Shown: one piece after another, positions 1 to 9,625 of the stretch | How the letters are laid out: each line of letters starts with the position of its first letter | Numbering within the stretch: position 1 is the first letter of the stretch | NCBI GenBank assembly: GCA_949948785.1 | Contig: CATLGX010000002.1 | Span: 1-64,000 of the forward strand | Reading direction: 5' to 3' | DNA from: an uncultured Christensenella sp. | Lineage (GTDB): Bacteria > Bacillota > Clostridia > Christensenellales > Pumilibacteraceae | Length of the DNA: 64,000 bases | Made by a program: the position numbers and the translations under genes | Notes under the pieces: generated by a model | What the model saw: the letters and a program-made list of their open reading frames with translations, nothing else | The model's database searches: none | Told to the model about the DNA's origin: nothing

Positions 1-180
1 ATGGGCTTTCACTTTTTCATTACACAAAAAACTCCCGACAGTCTACTTCTGCCGAGATTTTCACTCATCTACTCCTCCCCCTCGTTACCGACCGTTACAA
101 CGAGCGAGTAGTCTAAACTGAATTTTTATAGCTCTATCTTTACTATCTTAAAATAGCAATAATATTACTATGTTAATTCC

Positions 181-1104
181 TTAAATAAAATCTTTAAATA
201 ATTTTTTGAAAGCAATAACGACATCTATTATACCATTCATAAGCACGGCATAATTACTTTGATTGTCAAAGTCGAGTCCGTTTATGTATGTACATATATA
301 TGATGCTTTTTTATTATCAAGTCTATGCCAATTCAGCTTAAAAGAGCATCCCGTTTCTATTTTGTCTTTGTTCGCTAAAATATCATCAAACAGAGCCTTA
401 TCATCGGGTATCCATAAACTAACTCTTATTTTGTTATCGCGATTGATTAAATCTATTGAAATATTACACCGCGACGACCCTACGGCAACGGAATACCAAT
501 GGTCTGTCGTAGGTTTTCTTTTATTAAAAGGTCTTTGCCGTTCGTCTATAACGTCATTAAATAATGTCCAAAACTCCAATCGTTTCGACATGGTTTCATT
601 AAGCGAAGTTTCTTTTGCCAGCGCCTTTATATTCTTGACAAAATCATTGGGCTGTTCGATTATTTTGAACTGCGGCGCAGGCGCGGAATCCCCTATTTGA
701 TATGCGTGAACTTCTATAAGAAAAAACGAAATGTTTTCATCCGTATGCTTATTTAACCATTCGACGGCGCTTGCGTGCTCGTCCCGCGCGGATTCGACTA
801 TCCAAACTATAACCGACGCGTCCAATCCGGAACTATAAGTAATAATCTTGCCCAAATGGTCATGATTTGTCGGTTCTAATTGATTTTCTATCAGAACTAT
901 CTTGTCGGTAAATTCATCCTTACACAAAATATCGCAACGGTAACTTCCCACGAATTTTTCCGTCTCTATATTGGTCAACGATAAACCGAGAACGTCGCCG
1001 AGTTCCTTGATGTTCTCGTCTTGCGCGAGCCACGTTGAAAAGCCATACTGCTCATGGCCCCATACCTTTCTTATATTCGCTTCCTTTAACTTGCCTAATT
1101 CCAT
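181..1104 (-). CDS. DUF4268-type / PD-(D/E)XK-like domain protein
   Basis: 307-aa ORF; N-terminal 'VGSYRCDILCKDEFTDKIVLIENQLEPTNHDHLGKIITY' nuclease-like pattern and C-terminal DUF4268-like region. Confidence 0.7.
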   Translation of the reverse strand: MELGKLKEANIRKVWGHEQYGFSTWLAQDENIKELGDVLGLSLTNIETEKFVGSYRCDILCKDEFTDKIVLIENQLEPTNHDHLGKIITYSSGLDASVIVWIVESARDEHASAVEWLNKHTDENISFFLIEVHAYQIGDSAPAPQFKIIEQPNDFVKNIKALAKETSLNETMSKRLEFWTLFNDVIDERQRPFNKRKPTTDHWYSVAVGSSRCNISIDLINRDNKIRVSLWIPDDKALFDDILANKDKIETGCSFKLNWHRLDNKKASYICTYINGLDFDNQSNYAVLMNGIIDVVIAFKKLFKDFI

Positions 1105-1203
1105 TTTTTCCTCGCTTTTAATTAAAAACTCCGAACGAACTTGGATGTTCGACTCAACGCCACCCGACGGAGCGGCAGTAACCCAAAACGAATTTTTGTC
1201 TGT

Positions 1204-4200
1204 TTAATTTTTGGCATAGAAACTTTTTATCGCTTCTATAAATTTTGCACCATATGTTTCATATTTGCCTTCGCCTAATCCATAAAGAGAAACGAACTCT
1301 TCTCTCGTTTCGGGACGATAGGTTGCGATGCTCACAAGTTGTTTATTAGTTAAAATGTGAAATGCCGCCAGGTTTTCTTCTCGCGAGATTTGCAGACGGA
1401 CGGCGCGCAATTCCGCCAATAATTCCATATCTGTGATAATTTCTCCGTCGTCATCCGCGACCACTTGAAACCCATCTTTTTCAATAAAAGTTTCGCTAAA
1501 CGTCGTTTTATGAACATCTGCTTTTTTATGTTCGGTTTTAGGCGTTTTTTCGGAAGTAGGCTTTATTTGCGGCATTTCTATACGGACTTCCGTTCTATAT
1601 GATTGTTTATCAACAGATAAATCATTTTGAAAACAAGGTGTATCCGAAAAGCTAAGTTTATCCACATCGTAAATAAATTCGCCGGGGAACATAACTCGAT
1701 TACAGCCGGTTCCATCTGCGGCATAATTCGTACAACCCAACATATAATCATTTTTAGGTGTCTTTTTTACAATTAAATAGCCATCTTTGCAACTGTCGCA
1801 TTTTAAAACAGACAGCTTGCCGCCATTTAAATCGTTAGTAATAAAATTGCAAATTTCAGGCTCATTTGTACACATCCATAAACGTAAACCATAATACTTT
1901 TTGTAGCGGAATTGCAAAGGATAGCCACAAATAGGGCATCTCTTTATGGCGCTCTCATTTGAATTATTATCCTTATTCAAATCTCCGTGAATAGTAATAT
2001 TGGGATAGTCGTTGACTAATTCTAAAATAAACTCCGACGGACGTTTTTCCGGAGTTACAATAAAAACCCTGTTTTTTGTGCGCGTCATAGCCACATAAAA
2101 TAAGCGGCGTTCTTCAGCGTACTCAATTGAAGCATCGTCTCTTATAACATACTTCATTACGGGATCATCATCTATTTTGGCGGGAAAACCATAAATATCA
2201 TTTCTTGCGTTAATAATTATAACATTATCATAGCCCAATCCTTTTGAGCTATGCGCGGTCAAAAATTCTAATTTAGCTTGAGGATATTTTTTACTGAAAA
2301 TTTTGTTATTGTATTCATCATAAACAAAATCTTTTGAAAAACATAAATTTCGAGCATCAAAGTTAAATCGACCGATTAATAAAATAGATGAATTTATGCT
2401 TTTACGCTCTCGCTGATTCTGCTCCAAAATCTTACCGATAAGAGATTCGACCTGCTTACCGAGATGAAGGTATTTCCCTCCCCTCCCCTTGTAATTTTTT
2501 CTATCAAAATCTTCGCTATACGTTTGAATAACGACCGGTTTTTGAATGTGTTTCGGAGAAATTAACGACTTTTTAATTTGTGATTCATTTTTCTGTACAA
2601 AATTACCGGCAATATCAATGACTTCCTGTGCATTGCGATAAGTTTTTGTAATTTTTAATTCCTGCCCGTATTCCATAACAGAGCAAAAGCGGGTAAACAA
2701 GGTAACATCCGAACCGCTAAACGCATAAATCGACTGCCAGTCGTCGCCAACAGCAATAATTTTTGCATCACAGACCTTCGATAATTCTTTTGTCAAATCG
2801 AATCGTTGACGTGAAATATCTTGATATTCGTCAACGATAATATATTTGAAATCGAGTTGCTCATGCGCAAGTTTCTTTTCGCGTAAAATTCTTGCCGAGT
2901 CATTAATCATATCTTCGAAATCTATAGCATTCTCTTCCGATAACCGCTTTTGATATTCCAAATAACACGCTTTGCAAATATCGAAAAACAATTTTGTACG
3001 AACATTCGCATTCATTCTATTAAAACGATAAAAGTCATCAAGCGTATAACCGTTGGTTTTGAAATTGCTAATGAATGTGCAGATGAGTTTTACTAATTTT
3101 ATTATATATTTGTTTTCCTCGGTATTGACAAGCTTCGTAAAGACTTCTTCCGACGAGCGTGGGTTAAGGATGAATCCATTTCGTTCTAATTGTTCCTGTA
3201 AGTGAATAAGGAAATCGCGCCCATCGTTATATTGTGAAAAAGTATATAATAATGTACTTCCATGATGTTTATGTAAAGCGATTTTATCGTTAATCTCTTT
3301 TTTATATCGATTAATCTCTTCGTCCGTGTAAAAACTATGGTGGCCGCTCTCGGTTATTCCGAAATGCTCGATATAAGCAACCTTATCACCTTGTCTTATA
3401 CAGAAATCGGGAGTATATGGCTTTTTTGCTTTCAGTATGTGATATGGATAAATTTCTTCGTAAGCATAATCAATTTGATTCAAATATAAGAAGTTTGCTA
3501 TTTTAACCTCTTGTACAGAGCGTAAAACCTCGTTAGTAATCGTGGTTATCTTGTTCGTGCGCCTATCGACAATTTGGGCAGTATATTCATTAACATTGCT
3601 TTTCAGCGTGCTAAAATCCGCTTTTGCAATGTAGTTAAAGAATAGATTAATGTCGTTGCCATCATAGGGTGCATCAAAATAAGAACCGAAAAACATTATC
3701 ACCTTATCGACAAGTTCGGGCTGGTTAAGGATATTCCCCTTCAAATAGTTATTTACGCTATTAAAAAGAAAACCATCACCTACGATTCTTTTCTTTTCAT
3801 CTTCTTGTTTGCGTAAAATAGAATAACCTGCGCTATGGAAAGTTGTTATCGGACAAGGAATCGAAAGCCCCGTATTTATGCGCTCTTTAAGCTCCCCGAC
3901 CGCTTTATTAGTATACGATATAACAAGAATTTGCTCCGGATTAATATGCTTCTTTTCTACCAAATATCTGACTTTTGCCGCAACCGTCGTCGTCTTTCCT
4001 GCGCCGGCCCCGGCGATTATTAATGTGTAGTCTTCATCGGACAAAATAGCTTTACGCTGTTCTTCGTCAAGTATAATGTTCGAATCAACCTCATATAAAA
4101 TTTTATCCAAGTATAATTTTTCCGATTTTAAGTGGGTATCGACAAAAGATTCATTGTGTTTTGTAAAGATAGCTGAACCTTTCGGCAAATCTTTTATGTC

Positions 4201-4470
4201 ATCATAGGATTTAAGAAAATTTTTAATTTCCGCTTCGCTCAATCTGTTTTTCTTACAATAGTATGACAAAGTGCCTGCTTTTTGAGCGTTTTCAAAGAAC
4301 GTATAACTTTCTTTATACGTTTCCACAATATATTTGTAATCGCTACGGGCTATAAATTTGTCCTCTGACAATAAGGATTCTAAGTCTTGATTGCAGGCTA
4401 TAGCCTCGCTATATTCGAACGGCAATTTCGCTTTTTCTTTCTTGCCGAATAATCTGGAAAAAACGCCCAT
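1204..4470 (-). CDS. UvrD/HelD-like superfamily 1 DNA helicase with inserted nuclease-like segment, C4 zinc fingers and C-terminal HRDC-like domain
   Basis: Walker A 'AGAGAGKTTT', 'DEYQDIS', 'GDDWQSIYAFSG', 'TAHSSKGLGYDNV', 'VAMTRTKN'; two CxxC-type finger blocks; start chosen at MGVFSRLFGKKEK (track ORF begins at 4497). Confidence 0.88.
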   Translation of the reverse strand: MGVFSRLFGKKEKAKLPFEYSEAIACNQDLESLLSEDKFIARSDYKYIVETYKESYTFFENAQKAGTLSYYCKKNRLSEAEIKNFLKSYDDIKDLPKGSAIFTKHNESFVDTHLKSEKLYLDKILYEVDSNIILDEEQRKAILSDEDYTLIIAGAGAGKTTTVAAKVRYLVEKKHINPEQILVISYTNKAVGELKERINTGLSIPCPITTFHSAGYSILRKQEDEKKRIVGDGFLFNSVNNYLKGNILNQPELVDKVIMFFGSYFDAPYDGNDINLFFNYIAKADFSTLKSNVNEYTAQIVDRRTNKITTITNEVLRSVQEVKIANFLYLNQIDYAYEEIYPYHILKAKKPYTPDFCIRQGDKVAYIEHFGITESGHHSFYTDEEINRYKKEINDKIALHKHHGSTLLYTFSQYNDGRDFLIHLQEQLERNGFILNPRSSEEVFTKLVNTEENKYIIKLVKLICTFISNFKTNGYTLDDFYRFNRMNANVRTKLFFDICKACYLEYQKRLSEENAIDFEDMINDSARILREKKLAHEQLDFKYIIVDEYQDISRQRFDLTKELSKVCDAKIIAVGDDWQSIYAFSGSDVTLFTRFCSVMEYGQELKITKTYRNAQEVIDIAGNFVQKNESQIKKSLISPKHIQKPVVIQTYSEDFDRKNYKGRGGKYLHLGKQVESLIGKILEQNQRERKSINSSILLIGRFNFDARNLCFSKDFVYDEYNNKIFSKKYPQAKLEFLTAHSSKGLGYDNVIIINARNDIYGFPAKIDDDPVMKYVIRDDASIEYAEERRLFYVAMTRTKNRVFIVTPEKRPSEFILELVNDYPNITIHGDLNKDNNSNESAIKRCPICGYPLQFRYKKYYGLRLWMCTNEPEICNFITNDLNGGKLSVLKCDSCKDGYLIVKKTPKNDYMLGCTNYAADGTGCNRVMFPGEFIYDVDKLSFSDTPCFQNDLSVDKQSYRTEVRIEMPQIKPTSEKTPKTEHKKADVHKTTFSETFIEKDGFQVVADDDGEIITDMELLAELRAVRLQISREENLAAFHILTNKQLVSIATYRPETREEFVSLYGLGEGKYETYGAKFIEAIKSFYAKN

Positions 4471-5045
4471 AATCACCCCGCTTGCATTGTACACCATTAT
4501 TATAGCAAAATGATAATATTATTTCAACCATATTACAAATAAAAAACATTATAGCGATTATGATAATTGCGTTGATTTGTGGCTTTAGGGGCGCTTCAAC
4601 CGCAAGGGATATCTAATTGATTTATTCGTACTTCGATTGGATTATGCTCGGGGGTTTGCGTACCGTCAGCATGTTGTGTAAGTCGTTAGCGAGCGGCGTA
4701 AGCAACGTCTTATTTACATATCTTCGCCTATTACGTGGAATCGAATCATATTCCTTGTAAAGCAACGCAAAATATGTAATGGTTCAAATCTTTTTGTTAA
4801 TCGATACGTCGCGCCATTAAGTATTCACGGCATAGAGTATATATACAAAAAATACTTAAAAAAGCAAAAGTCACATCCTACTCTACTCCACATCACCTAC
4901 GACACACGTGCGAATACATAGTACAGCGGATAATCTTAACAACCCACAACGTCAGTTCGAACTTGGTCTGCTATATCGTCATGAATCGAAAGGCTCGACA
5001 TCGTTAAAATTCAATATTTAGCTAAAAACCACGATTTTTTGCGTC

Positions 5046-5082
5046 AAATAAAAACCGAGCTAAACCTTGGGTTCGACTCGGA
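5046..5082 (-). terminator. Hairpin plus T-tract after tRNA-Ser(GCU)
   Basis: Minus strand CCGAG...CTCGG followed by TTTTTATTT. Confidence 0.5.
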
Positions 5083-5089
5083 GTTGCTG

Positions 5090-5180
5090 TGGCGGAGAAG
5101 GCGGGATTTGAACCCGCGCTCCGTGTTACCGAACTACTCCCTTAGCAGGGGAGCCCCTTGAGCCACTTGGGTACTTCTCC
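5090..5180 (-). tRNA. tRNA-Ser (anticodon GCU), CCA encoded
   Basis: Reverse complement GGAGAAGTACCCAAGTGGCTCAAGGGG CTCCC-CTGCTAA-GGGAG ... GGTTCAAATCCCGCCTTCTCCGCCA; long variable arm. Confidence 0.95.
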
Positions 5181-5329
5181 GTATATTGATTATTCGATTG
5201 ACTGTCGTGGAAACGCACCGTTATTTGTTTTGTCCCACGATTCCGAATTATTATACGGCATAACGGCGGGATTGTCAAGTATTTTGAATGTTATCCCGAC
5301 AAACCGTCTTTATCGGTTTTTATCCGCCG

Positions 5330-6040
5330 CTATATTCCGCGAACCTGCGCGTTGGGAACATAAATACGCGCAACATCGAGATACTTATAAAGCGTTTCAT
5401 CCGTCGGCGCGCTGAGTGTTTTTGACGGCACCGTCTCGCGCATCACGAACTTTTGCAGAAAATACTTTTCCGCGCCCGCTATCATGCGTGCCGCGCCGTC
5501 GATTGCATTTTCGTCGAACAATTCATCGGCAACGGTAGTACGGAACTCATATTCCACGCCCGACGTCATAATAGTTTCAATCGACTGCCGTATCCGCGAT
5601 AAGTCAATGCCGTCGACACCCGACGTTTCGGCATATCGGTCGGGCGAGTTTTTTATATCCATTGCGACATAGTCCAACAAACCGCGGCCGTACAGCTCGG
5701 CAAGACGCTCGGGCATATATCCGTTGGTATCGAGTTTAATCGCGTATCCGAGCATTTTTATATCGTAAAGCAGCCGAGCCAAATCGGTATATACGGTCGG
5801 CTCTCCGCCGGTTATGCACACGCCTTCGAGCACGCCGCGCCGCTTTTTCAAAAAGTCGAAAATCTCCGTCTCGTCGTAAAACTCGACGCCACCGCCGAGC
5901 AATTCGCTGTTATGACAGAACGGACACTTAAAGTTGCAACCCGGCACAAACAAAGTACATGCCGTATGCTCGGGATAATCCAAAAGGGTCAATTTCTGCA
6001 AACCGCTTATCTTGATGTATTTCGCACCGTCATTAAACAT
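5330..6040 (-). CDS. nrdG: Anaerobic ribonucleoside-triphosphate reductase activating protein (radical SAM, NrdG-like)
   Basis: 'LFVPGCNFKCPFCHNSELL' CxxxCxxC radical SAM motif and 'GVCITGGEPTVYTDL'; start uncertain (track ORF to 6112). Confidence 0.85.
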   Translation of the reverse strand: MFNDGAKYIKISGLQKLTLLDYPEHTACTLFVPGCNFKCPFCHNSELLGGGVEFYDETEIFDFLKKRRGVLEGVCITGGEPTVYTDLARLLYDIKMLGYAIKLDTNGYMPERLAELYGRGLLDYVAMDIKNSPDRYAETSGVDGIDLSRIRQSIETIMTSGVEYEFRTTVADELFDENAIDGAARMIAGAEKYFLQKFVMRETVPSKTLSAPTDETLYKYLDVARIYVPNAQVRGI

Positions 6041-6209
6041 GCAATTATTATAAAACAACCTCATAAAATTGTCAACCGCCCTCGCGATTAACCGCCGCAA
6101 CCGAAAATTCAATAAATATTACTATCGCAAAATACCGCGCTTACTTTTCAATCGTATTGCCTTATCTTACGGCAATGATTTGCGCAAATAAATTCCCGCT
6201 TCTTTCCGC

Positions 6210-6812
6210 TTACATCGGCTTCAAGTTTTTATTTAGTCTGTCCACTATCCAGGCTAATCTTTTCTGTCTGCCGTTTTCGGTTTTAGCGTCCATAAATGCT
6301 TTGGCATACGTTTTTTTGACAGACGGAGACATAGCCGAAAAGTTTGCGTATGCCGGCTCGAACTCTTTCAATATTTCACATAAATGCCCAATCTGCTCAT
6401 CAGTTACGGCTGCGGGCTTCGGCGCATACCATCTGCCGTTTTGCTTAGCTTCTTCGATTTTCTTTATTCCGAATTCTGTCATTAGCCCGCGCGCTTCGAG
6501 GTCTTGCGCCAACGCCTTATTTTTATCCGACCATTTACTGTTTGTACGGCGCGGAGCGAAATATTTCTTATAATACTGTTCGTCTATACTTTGCATTTGT
6601 CCGTCAATCCACCCGAAACAAAGCGCTTCTTCAAGCGCCTCGTCCGCTCTTACCGTTTTTTCTCCGTCGCCTTTGCCGAACAATAACCATACGCCTGCGG
6701 TTTCAGTGCAATGCGCATTAAGCCACGCACGAAACTGCGCCCTGTCTCCGAATTTCAAGAGTTTGCCGCTCTCCGAAACTTTACATTTTTCGTGCATAAT
6801 CGTATACCCCAA
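6210..6812 (-). CDS. YdeI/OmpD-associated family protein
   Basis: 'FRAWLNAHCTETAGVWLLFGKG...EALEEALCFGWIDGQMQSIDEQYYKKYFAPRRTNSKWSDKN' signature; M at 6797 also possible. Confidence 0.85.
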   Translation of the reverse strand: MGYTIMHEKCKVSESGKLLKFGDRAQFRAWLNAHCTETAGVWLLFGKGDGEKTVRADEALEEALCFGWIDGQMQSIDEQYYKKYFAPRRTNSKWSDKNKALAQDLEARGLMTEFGIKKIEEAKQNGRWYAPKPAAVTDEQIGHLCEILKEFEPAYANFSAMSPSVKKTYAKAFMDAKTENGRQKRLAWIVDRLNKNLKPM

Positions 6813-7059
6813 TTGTTTTATTGATTATAACACCAAACTCACTTATTTTCAAGTGTGCGAATATGTAAAAACAGAACTTTTGCGCTATGTCGGACATTCG
6901 AATAAACGAATAAGCAAGCGCATTACTGCGCTTTCCGTAAGTTTTCGAGCAACCGACTGAAATATCAAACGATTTTAAAAATTAATTTTATGAAAATCTT
7001 GAAAAAATGCGTGCCGTGATTTATAATAACCGTATATTAAAATATGAGCGAGGTAAGTT

Positions 7060-9306
7060 ATGGCAAAGAAAGCCGAATACGATTTTTACGGCATAATTGA
7101 GGACAATACGGTGTTGGGACACAGAACTCCCGTAAACGGAAGCCCGAACATTGCCGTGCCCGACGGCGTGGTAAAAATACAGTTTCTTGCGTTTGAAGGC
7201 GAGGGGTGCGAATCGGTCATACTCCCCTCTACGCTGAAAACGATAGGCAGAGAAGCGTTTAACCATTGCGGTGAATTGCGCGAGGTGATTATTCCCGAGG
7301 GCGTGGAAGAACTCGGTCCGTGGGCGTTCAATCATTGCGGCTCGCTTGAAAAAATTCATTTGCCCTCTTCTCTTGTTAAGTTGGACAAAAAAAATCAACC
7401 CTTTAACAACTGTTTCGGATTGAAAGAAATTACGGTTGACGAAGCAAACCCGGTTTATTGTGCGGTCAACAACTGCCTTATAGAAAAAGCGACGGGCATT
7501 GTTATTTCCGGTTGTCAAAACTCCGTTATTCCCGACGACGGCAGTATTACGGCGATAAACGAAGGCGCATTTTGCAGGCAGTACTTTTTAAAAAGCATTA
7601 ACATTCCCAACGGCGTTAAAAGCATAGGCGCGTATGCGTTTCTTAATTGCAGAGATTTAAAAGAAATCGTTTTGCCGGCAAGCGTTAAGAAATTAAGCGT
7701 AAGCGCATTTGAAGGCTGTGAAAAATTAGAAAAAATCAATTTGGAAAACGTCGAACGAATTGAAAGAAACGCGTTTGAAAACTGCAGAAGTTTAAAAGGT
7801 GAATTAGTAATATCGGACCGTACGGTAAAAATAGGAACTTGCGCGTTTGAATTGAGCGGAATAACCTCGATAACCATTGGTAGCGGAGTTACGGCGATTG
7901 AGTCCGGCACGTTTCGCTCCTGCCATAATCTCGAAAAAGTTGTTTTATCCGAAGGGCTTACTAAAATAGATAAATATGCGTTTACTCACTGTGAAAATCT
8001 TAAAGACGCGGTTATTCCATCTTCGGTTAAATACATAGGCGGCGCCGCGTTTTGGGGATGTCGGATAGAAAACGTCGTTTTGCCGCCTGCCCCCGACTTC
8101 ATAAGTAAGGACGCGTTTACGGGATGCAAATCGGCGACGAAAATCGTGCGCAAAATTTCCAACCCCGATTTTGAGACAGACGGCTCGACTATTCGCAAGT
8201 ATCGCGGAAAGGACGTTAATATTGTTATCCCCGACGGCATTACGGCAATAAAGGCTAAGGCGTTTAAGGGGAAAAAGAAAATAGAAAGCGTTGTGATATC
8301 CGCTTCCGTTACGGCGATTGCCGCAAGCGCATTCGAGGGGTGCTCCGACCTGCGTTCGATAACCGTTGAAGCGGGGAACAAAAAATACCGCAGCGTAAAC
8401 AACTGCGTTGTGGATATTAAAAGTAAAACGCTTGTACTCGGGTGCAACACTTCGGTTATGCCCGAAAACGGCATAGTAAAGATAGGAAACGGAGCGTTTT
8501 GCAATTGCGACAAATTAGATAGCGTCATTATTCCCCGCGGCGTAAAAGTTATAGGGAAAAGCGCGTTTGAGGGATGCACCGAGCTTAAAACAGTTTCTTT
8601 CCCCGAAGGCTTGGAAACGGTGGGAGACCGCGCGTTCGGCGAATGTATTAATTTAAATTCCGCCGTATTTAGCGAGGGATTAAAAGAAATAGGCGCATGC
8701 GCCTTTTATAAATGCGAAAATATTACACAACTGAAACTGCCCGAATGTTTAAAAAGTATCGGAGCTTACGCTTTTGAACATTGTAGAAAGTTGACAAATC
8801 TTGAAATACCCGAGGGCGTCGAATCCATAGATGTTCATGCATTTCTTGATTGCGACGAAGTGAAATTTATTTCTTTGCCGTCTACATTGAAGTCGTTTTA
8901 TAATGCGGGGTTCAGGCATAAACCTAAGTTGGAAAAAATTATCGTTGCAAAAAATAATGAAAGTTACGTTTCGGAAGGCAACTGCCTGATAAGTTTAAAA
9001 AACAAAGAACTTTGGGCGGGCTGCCCTACGACTGTTATACCCGCCGACGTCATAAGAATTTGCGATTACGCTTTTGCCGATTCCGACATAGAAAGCATAG
9101 TTATACCCGATGGCGTAATTTATATAATGAGCTCTGCGTTTAAAGGCTGTAAAAACCTTCATCATATCACCCTGCCCCAAACGCTTAAAACGCCCGACGG
9201 GTGTTTCGACGATTCGGTTAATCTTGAAACTGTGAACGCGCCCGCAAGATTTCGCGATTACTTTATTAAATTGAGCTCCAAAATAAAGTTTACCGCAACC
9301 GATTAA
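7060..9306 (+). CDS. BspA-type leucine-rich repeat (LRR_5) protein without obvious signal peptide
   Basis: Repeating 'I..GAF.NC..L..I.IP..V..IG..AF' units over 748 aa; RBS gagg before ATG. Confidence 0.88.
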   Translation: MAKKAEYDFYGIIEDNTVLGHRTPVNGSPNIAVPDGVVKIQFLAFEGEGCESVILPSTLKTIGREAFNHCGELREVIIPEGVEELGPWAFNHCGSLEKIHLPSSLVKLDKKNQPFNNCFGLKEITVDEANPVYCAVNNCLIEKATGIVISGCQNSVIPDDGSITAINEGAFCRQYFLKSINIPNGVKSIGAYAFLNCRDLKEIVLPASVKKLSVSAFEGCEKLEKINLENVERIERNAFENCRSLKGELVISDRTVKIGTCAFELSGITSITIGSGVTAIESGTFRSCHNLEKVVLSEGLTKIDKYAFTHCENLKDAVIPSSVKYIGGAAFWGCRIENVVLPPAPDFISKDAFTGCKSATKIVRKISNPDFETDGSTIRKYRGKDVNIVIPDGITAIKAKAFKGKKKIESVVISASVTAIAASAFEGCSDLRSITVEAGNKKYRSVNNCVVDIKSKTLVLGCNTSVMPENGIVKIGNGAFCNCDKLDSVIIPRGVKVIGKSAFEGCTELKTVSFPEGLETVGDRAFGECINLNSAVFSEGLKEIGACAFYKCENITQLKLPECLKSIGAYAFEHCRKLTNLEIPEGVESIDVHAFLDCDEVKFISLPSTLKSFYNAGFRHKPKLEKIIVAKNNESYVSEGNCLISLKNKELWAGCPTTVIPADVIRICDYAFADSDIESIVIPDGVIYIMSSAFKGCKNLHHITLPQTLKTPDGCFDDSVNLETVNAPARFRDYFIKLSSKIKFTATD

Positions 9307-9419
9307 CCCCGTCTTTGCGCACAACTATAAAAATTCGACATAGAAATAAATCGAACGCAAGCCGTAACGAATATTTAGCGGCGGTATATGCCGCTCAAAA
9401 GTCCGAAACATCACAATAA

Positions 9420-9462
9420 AAACCTAAAACTTTTCACTTAAATAGCGATTAGTTTTAGGTTT
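9420..9462. terminator. Bidirectional terminator hairpin between convergent BspA-like genes
   Basis: AAACCTAAAACT ... AGTTTTAGGTTT 12-bp inverted repeat. Confidence 0.6.
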
Positions 9463-9625
9463 CACTTTTCCGTTTGGAAAATTGTTAAAGACGATTGATA
9501 CGTAATACACTTTGTCTTTTCATGTGAACAGTTAATTTCGGATTACGTCTTTATATCGCGCTTAAATATCCGAGAAACGCGATAATCAAATCTGACCAAT
9601 TCCATGAAAATATCGGATATTCTCC

